Shown here piece after piece: positions 51,104 through 60,555 of a DNA stretch of 64,000 nucleotides (position 1 is the stretch's first letter; every line of letters starts with the position of its first letter). This DNA is from JACCSI01 sp035575715 (GTDB taxonomy: Bacteria > Acidobacteriota > Vicinamibacteria > Vicinamibacterales > UBA2999). Both the position numbers and the translations under genes were made by a program. The stretch is from contig DATLXN010000040.1 in NCBI GenBank assembly GCA_035575715.1, positions 1 to 64,000 on the forward strand, given 5' to 3'. The notes under the pieces are model-generated. The model saw only the letters and a list, made by a program, of their open reading frames with translations. It did no database searches and was not told the DNA's origin.

Positions 51104-51452
51104 AACCACAGATTACACAGATTTACGCAGAAGGGATGGAGCGTGGGGCGACACGGGGACGGAGGTCGGCGTTCGGCAAGCGGAATCACGAGGCAGGGGG
51201 ACGGAGGTCGGCTCTCGCGGCGACACGGGGACGGAGGTCGGCTCTCACGGCAACACGGGGACGGAGGTCGGCGTTCGGCAAGCGGGAATCACGAGGCAGG
51301 GGGACGGAGGTCGAACGTCGGGGGCCGTTGGGGACGGAGGTCGGCTCTCACGGCGACATGGGGACGGAGGTCGAGCGCAGCGGTCGGTCGAGCGCGGAGG
51401 GCAGCGCTGCAGCATCTGCGTGGCCTATTGATCGGTGTAATCTGCGTTATCT
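51104..51452. repeat. Repeat array with inverted flanks
   Basis: No gene. Seven GGGGACGGAGGTCG copies (starting 51155, 51197, 51227, 51257, 51300, 51330 and 51360) are embedded in longer direct repeats; 51168-51210 recurs at 51270-51313. The edges carry inverted copies of a GTAATCTGTGGTTAT-type word, at 51101-51127 and 51435-51460. It looks like a composite repetitive element between divergent genes. Confidence 0.85.
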
Positions 51453-53183
51453 GTGGTTATTCCCAATCGTCGCTGGACCGAGTTCTATCCTGAACAAACC
51501 AGCAAGGACCTTCCACCGCTGCGCTGGCCACATCTGCCGGCCTTCATCGGTGAGGCCGTTGCCGCCTATCGGGACAAGCCGGCCTTCACGTTGTATCTGC
51601 CGAACGGCACCCAAGGCACGATCAGCTACGGCGAGGTCGATGAACTGTCCGATCACTTTGCCGTCTATCTCCGCGAGGTCGCCGGCTTTGCGCACGGCGA
51701 CCGCGTCGCGTTGCAGATGCCGAACTGCCTCGCGTATCCGATTGCCGTCTTCGGCTGCTTGAAGGCCGGCCTGGTGATGGTCAACACCAATCCGCTCTAC
51801 ACGCCGGCCGAAATGACCCATCAGTTTGTCGATAGCGGCGCGGTGGGCCTGATCGCCATCGACGTCTTCGCGACCAAAGTGGAGGAGGTTCTGCCGAAGA
51901 CCAATATTCGCACCGTCGTGCTCGTGAGCATTGCCGACGTGCTGCCGCCGGTGAAGCGCCTGGTCGTCAGGGCGGTTCAGAAATACGTCAAGAAGATGCT
52001 GCCGCCGGTCACCTTCGCGCACACCACGTTTCCTGCCGCCCTCGCCGCAGGACAAGCCCGGGCTGTGGCCGGCGCGCGCGCCGCCACGTATCAGAGCCAG
52101 CTGTCGCAGGACAGCATTGCCGCACTGCAATACACCGGCGGCACCACCGGTGTCTCGAAGGGCGCCGTTCTCACCCACCGGAACCTGCTCGCCAATGTCG
52201 TCGCGAGCCTCGAGATGTGGCAGCCATTTCTCCAGCGTGGCAGCGAAGTGATGCTGACGGCGTTGCCGCTGTACCACATCTTCGCGTTCACCGCGAACCT
52301 GATGATTTTCTTTTCGGTCGGCGGCCGCAACATTTTGATCCCGAGCCCGCGGCCCTTCACCAATCTCAAATTAGTCATGGAGAAGGAACCGGTCACCTGG
52401 TTCACCGGGATCAATACGTTGTTCATCGCCCTGATGAACGAGCGATGGTTCCAGGCCAAGAAGTCGTGGCAACTCAAAGGGACGATTGCCGGCGGGATGG
52501 CCCTGGCACCGGCGGTCGGTGAACGCTGGCAGCAGTTGACCAAAACGCCGGTGTATCAGGGCTATGGGCTCACCGAGACCTCTCCGGTGGTGACGCTGAA
52601 TCCATTCCATCGCGTCAAGATGGCGTCGATTGGCGTGCCGTTACCGGGGACCGACGTCCGTCTCGTTGATGACCAGGGTGTCGACGTCGCGCCTGGTCAA
52701 CCCGGCGAGCTGCTGGTCAAGGGCCCGCAAGTGATGTCCGGCTATTGGCAGCGTCCGGACGACACCGCGAAGTCGATCAACGACGGTTGGCTGGCCACCG
52801 GCGACGTGGCGACGATGGACGACGAAGGGTATTTCCAGATCGTCGATCGCAAGAAAGACATGGTGCTGGTGAGCGGCTTCAACGTCTACCCCAATGAAGT
52901 CGAAGCGGTGCTGCAGGAACATCTCGGCATTGCCGAAGTGTGCGTGGTGGGCGCGCCCGACCCACTTTGCGGCGAAGCGGTGGTCGCCTTCATCGTCAAG
53001 AAGGACCAGTCATTGACCGCGGACCAGGTGCGGCAGCATGCGCGCGGCTCGCTGACCAATTACAAGGTACCGAAAACGGTGGTGTTCCGCGACGAGCTGC
53101 CGAAATCCAATGTCGGCAAGATTCTGAGAAAGGACCTCCGCGCCGACGCAGCGACGGCCCACGCGCAGTCGACTGATGGATAA
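51453..53183 (+). CDS. fadD: Long-chain fatty acid-CoA ligase
   Basis: A 576-residue adenylate-forming enzyme: LQYTGGTTGVSKGAVLTHRN (P-loop-like ATP motif), QGYGLTETSPVV, GWLATGDVATMDDEGYFQIVDRKKDMVLVSGFNVYPNEVE and catalytic Lys region KSNVGKILRKDL. It activates fatty acids as acyl-AMP then acyl-CoA. The GTG start lies inside the repeat flank, so the true start may differ. It overlaps the next gene by 8 bp. Confidence 0.92.
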   Translation: MVIPNRRWTEFYPEQTSKDLPPLRWPHLPAFIGEAVAAYRDKPAFTLYLPNGTQGTISYGEVDELSDHFAVYLREVAGFAHGDRVALQMPNCLAYPIAVFGCLKAGLVMVNTNPLYTPAEMTHQFVDSGAVGLIAIDVFATKVEEVLPKTNIRTVVLVSIADVLPPVKRLVVRAVQKYVKKMLPPVTFAHTTFPAALAAGQARAVAGARAATYQSQLSQDSIAALQYTGGTTGVSKGAVLTHRNLLANVVASLEMWQPFLQRGSEVMLTALPLYHIFAFTANLMIFFSVGGRNILIPSPRPFTNLKLVMEKEPVTWFTGINTLFIALMNERWFQAKKSWQLKGTIAGGMALAPAVGERWQQLTKTPVYQGYGLTETSPVVTLNPFHRVKMASIGVPLPGTDVRLVDDQGVDVAPGQPGELLVKGPQVMSGYWQRPDDTAKSINDGWLATGDVATMDDEGYFQIVDRKKDMVLVSGFNVYPNEVEAVLQEHLGIAEVCVVGAPDPLCGEAVVAFIVKKDQSLTADQVRQHARGSLTNYKVPKTVVFRDELPKSNVGKILRKDLRADAATAHAQSTDG

Positions 53184-54135
53184 CCTGTGTCATACCCTCG
53201 CCGGTGCCGCGCTCGGCGACGCCGGCCTGAAGCAGCGCTCGACGTTAGGCATGGGTACGCTGCTCATTGCTTCGAACCTTCCCGACCTTGACGTCGCGGT
53301 GTTTCTGACCGACACGCTGGCCATGTCGTTTCGCCGCGGCTGGACGCACGGCGTGTTGGCGATAGTGGTGCTGCCCGCGGCACTTGCCGCGCTAATGGTC
53401 GGCTGGGATCGTCTGCGACGGCGCAGTCGATCGCCGGCCGTACCGCCCGCAACCTTTCGGGGGTTGCTGTTGCTCGCCTGCCTCGGCACGTGGCTGCACG
53501 TGTTCATGGATTTTCTGAACAGTTACGGCGTGCGCCTTCTCATGCCGTTCTCAAATCGCTGGTTCTACGGCGATGCGTTGTACATCGTCGACCCGTTTCT
53601 TTACGTGTTGTTCGGCGGCGCGATCGTGCTGGGGCGTCGCGCGGCGAAGCGGGCCCCGGGGGCCACGTCGCGGCCCGCGCGCATCGGTCTGATGCTCGCC
53701 GGGAGTTACATCGTCGTGATGCTGGCGTCGAACGTGTGGGCGCGCGCCGAAGTACGTTCCGGACTCGACCGCGCGGGCCGTCCTGCAGATACCCGTTTCA
53801 TGGTCACGCCGGTCGTGGTGAATCCGTTCAAACGCGAAGTGATTATCGAGACAGGGGATCGTTACGAGAAGGGCGTCTTGTGGTTCGAGCCGCTGCCGCA
53901 CTTTCGGCCGGCAGGATTTGGTGTCGACAAGAACACCACCGACCCGGCGGTGATCGCTGCATCGCAGGCCTCGCGCGTGGACGCCTATCTGCGCTGGTCG
54001 CGCTTCCCGTTTTTCGTCGTTGAGCGGACCGCTGCCCGCACGCGCGTGTTTCTCAATGACTATCGCTATTCAGATGAAACCGCGCGCTACGGGTGGTCAG
54101 CAGCGCAGTTCGATCTACCGGCTACAATCCAGTAA
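53176..54135 (+). CDS. Metal-dependent hydrolase family membrane protein (YdjM/DUF457-like)
   Basis: A 319-residue membrane protein: DNLCHTLAGAALGDAGL, IASNLPDLDV, RRGWTHGVLAIVVLP, TWLHVFMDFLNSYGVRLLMPFSNRWFYGD. His/Asp motifs are those of the family; four or five membrane helices, then a soluble C-terminal domain. The substrate is unknown. Confidence 0.87.
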   Translation: MDNLCHTLAGAALGDAGLKQRSTLGMGTLLIASNLPDLDVAVFLTDTLAMSFRRGWTHGVLAIVVLPAALAALMVGWDRLRRRSRSPAVPPATFRGLLLLACLGTWLHVFMDFLNSYGVRLLMPFSNRWFYGDALYIVDPFLYVLFGGAIVLGRRAAKRAPGATSRPARIGLMLAGSYIVVMLASNVWARAEVRSGLDRAGRPADTRFMVTPVVVNPFKREVIIETGDRYEKGVLWFEPLPHFRPAGFGVDKNTTDPAVIAASQASRVDAYLRWSRFPFFVVERTAARTRVFLNDYRYSDETARYGWSAAQFDLPATIQ

Positions 54136-55028
54136 TGCGCATCCTCGTCGGAGCTCTGGTGTTGGTGGTGCTCAGTCCGTCGCCCTCCTTCGCGTGGGGA
54201 TTCGAGGCGCACAAGTTGATCGCCGCCCGGATGATCGAGCTGTTGCCCGCGGAACTGAAGCCGCTGTTCGAAAAGCGCAAAGACTACATCGTCGAACGCT
54301 CGATCGACCCGAACCTGTGGCGCAACGTCGGATGGGACGACGAACCGCCGAATCACTTTGTCGATCTCGATCACTTCGGCACCTATCCGTTCCCGGAACT
54401 GCCTCGTGAGTACGACCGGGCGGTCCAGAAGTGGGGCCGCGACGTTATCCATGAGCAGGGGTTACTGCCGTGGCGGACGCAGGAGTTTTACGGCCGCTTG
54501 CAACGCGAGTTCGCCAGTCTCAAACGCCCTAATCCGCCGACCTACGCCGCCGACAACATCGTGCTCTATGCGGCGATCATGTCGCACTACATTGGCGATG
54601 GCCACGTGCCACTGCACTCGGTGGTCAATTACGACGGTCAGAAGACCAATCAACACGGCCTGCACGGGCGGTGGGAGTCGGAGCTGTTTGAACGGAACCG
54701 CACGACGTTGACGATCAGGCCTGCGGTCCCGAAAGGCGTGGCCGATCCACGCGGGTTCATGTTCGACACGCTGCTCGCCAGCTTTCAGCTGGCCGACGGC
54801 GTTCTTGCGGCAGATAAGAGGGCGACGACCGGACGCGAGTTTTACGATGATGGCTACTTCGCCGCATTCGCGGCGGATCAACTGAGCATCGTCGAACGCC
54901 GCCTCAATGAGTCGATCACCGCGGTTGCCTCCCTGATCATCGGGGCCTGGGAAGAAGCCGGCCGACCCGCGATGCCCGGCGAACGCGCGCGCACGCCGCG
55001 TCCCATCAACCGCACGCCACGCGGTTAA
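54135..55028 (+). CDS. S1/P1 nuclease-like zinc-dependent hydrolase
   Basis: A 297-residue secreted protein. Signal peptide cleavage in SPSFA-WGFEAH would expose an N-terminal Trp, a zinc ligand in this family. Other ligands lie in HKLIAARM, HFVDLDHFG, IMSHYIGDGHVPLHSV and HGLHGRWESEL. It probably cleaves nucleic acids or phospholipids. The ATG overlaps the upstream stop (TAATG), and TACAAT lies 6 nt before it. Confidence 0.85.
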   Translation: MRILVGALVLVVLSPSPSFAWGFEAHKLIAARMIELLPAELKPLFEKRKDYIVERSIDPNLWRNVGWDDEPPNHFVDLDHFGTYPFPELPREYDRAVQKWGRDVIHEQGLLPWRTQEFYGRLQREFASLKRPNPPTYAADNIVLYAAIMSHYIGDGHVPLHSVVNYDGQKTNQHGLHGRWESELFERNRTTLTIRPAVPKGVADPRGFMFDTLLASFQLADGVLAADKRATTGREFYDDGYFAAFAADQLSIVERRLNESITAVASLIIGAWEEAGRPAMPGERARTPRPINRTPRG

Positions 55029-55031
55029 GGG

Positions 55032-55772
55032 ATGGACGTTTTCCTGATCCCGACGACGACGCCGGAGTGCTACGAGCTCTATTACGAAGCACCCGACGAG
55101 GACGTGCGGCAGAACACCGACGACAACGGCTTTTTCCCTCGGGTGATGCGCTCGCGAGTGGTCACGGCGGTGATGCGGTGGGGCTGGGTGGTCAGCGTGC
55201 GCGCGAGCTTTGCGGAAACGTTGCGCGAAGCCGAGGAATGGCGGCACCGACGGCACGAGGAGCAGCCGCGGCCGAAAGGGTTCATCGCGAAATGGCGTCG
55301 CAAGCTGATGGGTTTCGTCGTCGAACGCATTGCCGAGCAGCGCCTGCTCTGGCATATGCGCTACGCGACCCAGATCTGTGCGGCCATCCCGGCCGATCTG
55401 GCGCCGGAAGAAGCCGACCGGCTGATTCGACGCGATTTGAAACGCGATGCCGATCATCACTTCAAATGGGTTCTCATCGACGGGCTCCTGTTATTGGTGT
55501 CGCTGCCGCTGACCCTGATTCCTGGCCCCAACCCGGCCGGTTTCTATTTCACCTTTCAGGTGGTCGGCCATTTCCTCTCGATGCGCGGAGCGAAGCAGGG
55601 TTTAGCCGTGACCGAATGGACCTACAAGGCGAGCGCTGACCTCGCCGAGCTGCGGCAAGCGATGGCGCTCGACGAAGCCGCGCGCCAACCGATTTTTCAG
55701 CAGATCGCGCAGCGCTTACAGCTTGAACACCTCGCCACCTTCTGCGAGGACGTCGCTGCGCCACCCGCGTGA
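55032..55772 (+). CDS. Mit_KHE1-like protein (K+/H+ exchange-related)
   Basis: A 246-residue protein with a charged N-terminal half and one or two hydrophobic segments (WVLIDGLLLLVSLPLTLIPGPNPAGFYFTFQVVGHFLSM) plus RGAKQGL. The PGPN and GHxxSxxGAxxGL pattern is like proteins annotated as mitochondrial K+/H+ exchange-related. The name comes from yeast; bacterial function is unknown. Confidence 0.6.
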   Translation: MDVFLIPTTTPECYELYYEAPDEDVRQNTDDNGFFPRVMRSRVVTAVMRWGWVVSVRASFAETLREAEEWRHRRHEEQPRPKGFIAKWRRKLMGFVVERIAEQRLLWHMRYATQICAAIPADLAPEEADRLIRRDLKRDADHHFKWVLIDGLLLLVSLPLTLIPGPNPAGFYFTFQVVGHFLSMRGAKQGLAVTEWTYKASADLAELRQAMALDEAARQPIFQQIAQRLQLEHLATFCEDVAAPPA

Positions 55773-55785
55773 TATTCTCGCGGCT

Positions 55786-56814
55786 GTGAAGCTCGGCGAT
55801 TTGGCCGCGCACCTCGGGTGTCAGCTCGAAGGGGATGGCGCTATCGAAGTGACGCGGGTCGCCACGCTCGAGCAGGCCGGCCCCGGCGATTTGACCTTCC
55901 TGGCCAACACGAAATACGCGTCGCAGTTGGCCGAATCACGCGCGTCGGCGGTGCTCACCACGCCGGGCGTGTCCGGCGCACCCTGCGCGGTGCTGCGCAC
56001 CAAGAATCCCTATCTCGCGTTTGCCCGCGCCACCGGTCTGCTCAACCCGCAGCCGATCCCCGCGCCAGGCATTCATCCGTTGGCTGCCGTGGCCGACGAT
56101 GCCGTGGTCGAACCGGGTGTGTCGATCGGCCCCTTTGTCGTGATCGAGTCGGGGGCGCGTATTGGTGCACGGTCGGTGATCCGCGCGCGCGTCGTCATCG
56201 GGCACGGCGCTTCCCTCGGACCCGACTGTTTGGTCCACGCCGGAGTCTCAATTCGAGAGCGCGTCGAAATTGGCGCCCGCTGCGTGATCCAGGACGGCGC
56301 GGTCATTGGCAGCGACGGATTCGGATTCGCGCACCGCGACGACGGCACCCACGAAAAAATCCCCCAGGTCGCGACCGTGGTGATCGAAGACGACGTGGAG
56401 ATAGGGGCGAATAGCACGATCGATCGCCCGGCGGTCGGCGAGACGCGGATCAAGGCAGGGACCAAAATCGACAACCTCGTGCAGATCGCGCATGGCGCAC
56501 GCATCGGCCGTAACACGCTGCTCGCGGCGCAGGTCGGCATCGCCGGCAGCAGCGTGGTGGGAGACGATGTCATGCTCGGCGGGCAAGTCGGTGTAACGGG
56601 GCATGTGACGGTGGGCGATCGGGTCAAGGCGTCGGCCAAGACCGGCGTGACCGGCAATGTCCCGGCCGACGCGTTCATCACCGGGTATCCACACATGGAC
56701 AATCTCGAGTGGCGCAAGGCCTACGTCGTCTTCAGACGTCTTCCCGAGATGCGTAAGCAGATAGCCGAGCTTGAACGCCAGCTCGCCGCACGCAGACCGG
56801 ACGCGAAAAGCTGA
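55786..56814 (+). CDS. lpxD: UDP-3-O-acylglucosamine N-acyltransferase
   Basis: A 342-residue LpxD: N-terminal uridine-binding domain (LGDLAAHLGCQLEG, TFLANTKYASQL), a left-handed beta helix of hexapeptides with DGFGFAHRDDGTHEKIPQ, IGANSTIDRPAVGET, QIAHGARIG (catalytic His) and GGQVGVTGHVTVGD, and a C-terminal helix. It adds the N-linked acyl chain in lipid A synthesis. The start is GTG 55786; TATTCT lies 7 nt before it. Confidence 0.95.
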   Translation: MKLGDLAAHLGCQLEGDGAIEVTRVATLEQAGPGDLTFLANTKYASQLAESRASAVLTTPGVSGAPCAVLRTKNPYLAFARATGLLNPQPIPAPGIHPLAAVADDAVVEPGVSIGPFVVIESGARIGARSVIRARVVIGHGASLGPDCLVHAGVSIRERVEIGARCVIQDGAVIGSDGFGFAHRDDGTHEKIPQVATVVIEDDVEIGANSTIDRPAVGETRIKAGTKIDNLVQIAHGARIGRNTLLAAQVGIAGSSVVGDDVMLGGQVGVTGHVTVGDRVKASAKTGVTGNVPADAFITGYPHMDNLEWRKAYVVFRRLPEMRKQIAELERQLAARRPDAKS

Positions 56815-56881
56815 TCGCCCCCTGCCGATCACCGAGCCCGAGCGCACCTTGGAAGGTGCCATAATCGAGAGTAATTCCCAC

Positions 56882-58246
56882 ATGCCAAAAACTGTGCTTC
56901 GACTCACCGCGCTGGTCGTGTTTCTTGTCGGTCTGGTGTCGATTTCGCCGTGGCGCGCGGCGTTGGACGCGGCGGTGCGGCCGCCGAAGTTGCAGTACGA
57001 ACGGATCAAACTCCCGAATGGGTTGACCGTCCTGCTGCACCAGGACAAGTCGACGCCGATTGCGCACGTGCAGCTGTGGTACCACGTCGGGTCGAAAGAC
57101 GAACGCGCCGGTCGCACCGGGTTTGCTCACCTGTTCGAGCACATGATGTTCAAGGGCTCCAAGAACGTCGAGCCCGAGCAGCACACGTCAATCGTGTCGT
57201 CGGTCGGCGGCCAGGCCAACGCCTACACCACCGAGGACGCGACGGTGTACTGGCAGACGGTGCCGTCGCAATACCTGCCGTTGATCTTATGGATGGAAGC
57301 GGATCGCATGGCGACGCTGCGCATCGACGACCGGACGTTCAAGAACGAACGGCAGGTGGTCCAGGAAGAGCGGCGGATGCGTATCGAGAATCAGCCGTAC
57401 GGCCGCCTGAACGAGATCCTGTTCGACCAGGCCTTCACCGTGCATCCCTACAAGCATCCGGTGATCGGCAGCATGAAAGACCTCGAAGCAGCGACCATCG
57501 ACGACGTGCGTGAGTTTTACCGGACCTACTATGTGCCGGCCAACTGCACGATGGTGATCGCCGGCGATTTCGAAGTCGAGCAGGTCAAAGAACTGATTAC
57601 GCGCTACCTGGCGCGGGTCCCCGCGGCAACCAAGGACGTGCCGCGCGACATTGCCAAAGAGCCGATTCCATCGAAGGAACGCACCCGCGTTACCGTCGAG
57701 GAAGCCTGGCCGTTGCCGGCGGTCGTCGTCGCGCACCATATCACCTACGACGGCCACCCCGACGCGTATCCGCTGCACATCGTCTCGAAGGTATTGTCCG
57801 ACGGTCAGAGTTCGCGGATCTATCGCAAGCTGGTCTACGAGACCGGTCTTGCGCTGACCGCCTTTGGCGGTGGCAACATTATCGAGAACCCCAATTTATT
57901 TTTTGCGGTGGCCATCGTCAATCCCGGCAAGTCACCGGCAGCGGTGGAGAAGGCCCTGCTCGCCGAGCTCGATTTGCTCAAGACGCAAGGCATCACCGAA
58001 CGCGAGTTGCAGCGGGCGAAGAATCAGTTCGCACGTGACTACATCCTTGGCCGCGAGTCATTGCAGGATAAGGCGAGCCATCTCGCGCACGCCGAAGTGC
58101 TGCATGCCGATGTCACCACCGCCGACGGTGAGTTTGACATCTTCCAGAACATTTCTCTGGCTGACGTGCAGCGCGTCGCCAAGACCTATTTCACGCCTGA
58201 GCGTCGTGTGATCCTCCACGTGATGCCCAAGGGAGGCGCGCAGTGA
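56882..58246 (+). CDS. M16 zinc peptidase, active subunit
   Basis: A 454-residue M16 peptidase: a signal peptide, then LPNGLTVLLHQD, HVGSKDERAGRTGFAHLFEHMMFKGS with HxxEH (His83, Glu86, His87), downstream Glu in EADRMATL, EERRMRIENQPYGRL and GQSSRIYRKLV. It may act with the next protein in the periplasm. The stop overlaps the next gene (GTGA). Confidence 0.92.
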   Translation: MPKTVLRLTALVVFLVGLVSISPWRAALDAAVRPPKLQYERIKLPNGLTVLLHQDKSTPIAHVQLWYHVGSKDERAGRTGFAHLFEHMMFKGSKNVEPEQHTSIVSSVGGQANAYTTEDATVYWQTVPSQYLPLILWMEADRMATLRIDDRTFKNERQVVQEERRMRIENQPYGRLNEILFDQAFTVHPYKHPVIGSMKDLEAATIDDVREFYRTYYVPANCTMVIAGDFEVEQVKELITRYLARVPAATKDVPRDIAKEPIPSKERTRVTVEEAWPLPAVVVAHHITYDGHPDAYPLHIVSKVLSDGQSSRIYRKLVYETGLALTAFGGGNIIENPNLFFAVAIVNPGKSPAAVEKALLAELDLLKTQGITERELQRAKNQFARDYILGRESLQDKASHLAHAEVLHADVTTADGEFDIFQNISLADVQRVAKTYFTPERRVILHVMPKGGAQ

Positions 58247-60552
58247 TCGCACTCGGTCTTCGCATCTGGATGGCCTACGGCGCGGTCGCCGTGGCGACGG
58301 CGCTGCTCTGCGCCAGCGTTGTCGGCACCGCAGACGCGCAAAGTGCGACGGCGCAGGCCGCGGCGGCGACGCGGCAATGGCCCAGCGAAGGCCCGCCGCG
58401 CGCCTTGCCGGCGCGCAAAGTGAACTTCCCGCCCTACGACATTCGCACGCTCGCCAATGGCCTGCAGGTGGTGATCGTCAGCCATCACGAGCAGCCGTCG
58501 GTCAGCGTGCGCATGCTGGTGCGCGCCGGCGCCGCGCACGACCCGAAGGGCAAGATGGGACTGGCGATGCTGACGGCATCGCTGCTCGACCAAGGCGCCG
58601 GTGCGCGCAGCGCCGAACAGATCGCCGATTCGATCGATTTTGTCGGCGGCATTCTTGGCACCGGGGCGGGTACCGACCTGACCTTTGTCAACACGGTGGT
58701 GATGAAGGACAGCCTCGACCTCGGCTTGCAGCTGATGGCCGATGTGGTCCGCCGGCCGACGTTTGCGGCTGACGAGATCGAGCGGCAGCGTCAACAGGCG
58801 ATGTCCGGGTTGAAAGTCGCCGCTGAAGACCCTGACAGCCTGGCCAGCCGGGTCATCGACCGTTTGATCTACGGCTTCCATCCCTACGGATTGCCTGGCA
58901 GCGGCACCGCAGAATCGCTGGCGTCGCTGACCCGGCAAGACATCGTCGACTATCACCGCCGCTTCTTCGCGCCGAACAACGCGCTCGTCGCGGTCGTCGG
59001 CGACGTCTCTCCCGCAGAAGCGTTGGCCGGCTTGGAGAAAGCCTTTGGCGACTGGAAGCCGCAGGACGTGCCGGTGTTTCAGCCGATTGACCCGCCGCAA
59101 CCGACCAAGCGGGTGATCGTGATCGACAAACCGGACGCGGTGCAGACCGAGATCCGGGTCGGTCAGATTGGCATTCCGCGCCGCCATAACGATTTTCTCG
59201 CGATGGATCAGGCGGTCAAGATCCTCGGCGGCGAAGGCGCCAACCGTTTGCAGCAGGTGCTGCGCTCACAGCGCGGCTTGACCTACGGCGCGTCGGCCGA
59301 TCTCGAAACCTACAAAGCGACCGGCGGCATCGTCGCCGAAACTGACACCCGCACCGACGCGACAGCCGAAGTGCTGCGGGTGACGGTTGACGAGTTTTAC
59401 AAGTTGCAGCGCGAACGCGTCCACGAACGCGAGCTCGAAGGCGCGCAAGACTATCTGGCCGGCCACTTCCCGTTGACCATTGAGACGCCCGACGCGATCG
59501 CGACACAGATCCTCAACCAGCTCTTTTACGAGTTGCCGCTCGAAGAGCTGCAGACCTATCCCGAACGTGTCCGGAGCGTGACGCCGGACGATGTCCAACG
59601 CGTCGCGCGCAACTACCTGCGCCCCGACCGCCTGGCGGTGGTCCTGGTCGGCAACGCGGACGGCTTTATCAAAGATCTCAAAGGTGTCGGCTTCGGCGAC
59701 TTCGAGCGCATCCCGATCGGTCAGGTGGATCTGTTGGCTGCTGACCTGCGCCGCGGCAGCAATCGCATCGGTGCGGCCGGCGCGTTGCCCAGCGTGCCGC
59801 TTGCCTTGTCGTCGCTGCTCGCGCGCACGCAGTATCAGCAGTCACCGGCGCAAGCTGCCCCCGAGGCCTCGGCCAACGACCAGCAGCAAGTCGAGGCGCT
59901 GTTGACGAGGGTGCTCGACGCGCACGGCGGCCGCGCGGCACTGCTCGCGGTCAAGCGATTGACCGCGGATGCGACCACCTCGTTGATGACCCCGGACGGC
60001 AAGCTGTCGGCAACGACCAGAACCTCGATTGAATATCCGACGCGAGTGCGCGTTGAGGCGACCTTACCCGAAGCGACGATCATCCAGATCTATGCGGACG
60101 GCAAGGGTTGGATTCGCGATCCCGCCGGTGTGCATGACGCGCCGGAGCCGATGCTTCAGGATTTGCGCACCGCCGCGCTTCGCGATCCGATCGCCCTGCT
60201 ACGCAGTGCGGCGGCCGGCACCTTGGTTGCGCGGTTGCGCCCCGACGAGATGGACCGGGGTCGTGCAGTCAAGGTCCTCGCGCTCTTTGGCATCGATACG
60301 GGGGCGATCCGCCTCTACATCGACGCGGCGACCGGAGAGCTGGTGAAGACCGCGTTTGCCGCCAGGCCGACGCCACAGGGTGCGTCGCAGGTCGAAGAAG
60401 TGTTCGCCGATTACCGCAGGGTCGAAGGCATCCGCGTCCCGTTCAAGGCGTCAATCATGCGTGGCGGGACGGCGATGCTCGAGCGAACCCTGACCACGGT
60501 CACCCTCAACCCCACGTTTGCCGCCGACACATTTGGCAAGCCCGCGCGCTAA
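58243..60552 (+). CDS. M16 peptidase-like, inactive subunit with C-terminal extension
   Basis: A 769-residue protein, with signal peptide and M16 fold (GLQVVIVSHHEQPSVSVRMLVRAGAAHDP, LAMLTASLLDQGAGARS, HPYGLPGSGTAESLASL, IGIPRRHNDFLAMDQAVKILGG). HxxEH is replaced by LTASLL, so it cannot bind catalytic zinc. Residues about 540-769 form an extra domain with HGGRAALLAVKRLTAD and FADYRRVEGIRVPFKA, like lipoprotein-sorting proteins. It probably forms a heterodimer with the previous gene. Confidence 0.87.
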   Translation: MIALGLRIWMAYGAVAVATALLCASVVGTADAQSATAQAAAATRQWPSEGPPRALPARKVNFPPYDIRTLANGLQVVIVSHHEQPSVSVRMLVRAGAAHDPKGKMGLAMLTASLLDQGAGARSAEQIADSIDFVGGILGTGAGTDLTFVNTVVMKDSLDLGLQLMADVVRRPTFAADEIERQRQQAMSGLKVAAEDPDSLASRVIDRLIYGFHPYGLPGSGTAESLASLTRQDIVDYHRRFFAPNNALVAVVGDVSPAEALAGLEKAFGDWKPQDVPVFQPIDPPQPTKRVIVIDKPDAVQTEIRVGQIGIPRRHNDFLAMDQAVKILGGEGANRLQQVLRSQRGLTYGASADLETYKATGGIVAETDTRTDATAEVLRVTVDEFYKLQRERVHERELEGAQDYLAGHFPLTIETPDAIATQILNQLFYELPLEELQTYPERVRSVTPDDVQRVARNYLRPDRLAVVLVGNADGFIKDLKGVGFGDFERIPIGQVDLLAADLRRGSNRIGAAGALPSVPLALSSLLARTQYQQSPAQAAPEASANDQQQVEALLTRVLDAHGGRAALLAVKRLTADATTSLMTPDGKLSATTRTSIEYPTRVRVEATLPEATIIQIYADGKGWIRDPAGVHDAPEPMLQDLRTAALRDPIALLRSAAAGTLVARLRPDEMDRGRAVKVLALFGIDTGAIRLYIDAATGELVKTAFAARPTPQGASQVEEVFADYRRVEGIRVPFKASIMRGGTAMLERTLTTVTLNPTFAADTFGKPAR

Positions 60553-60555
60553 CGC

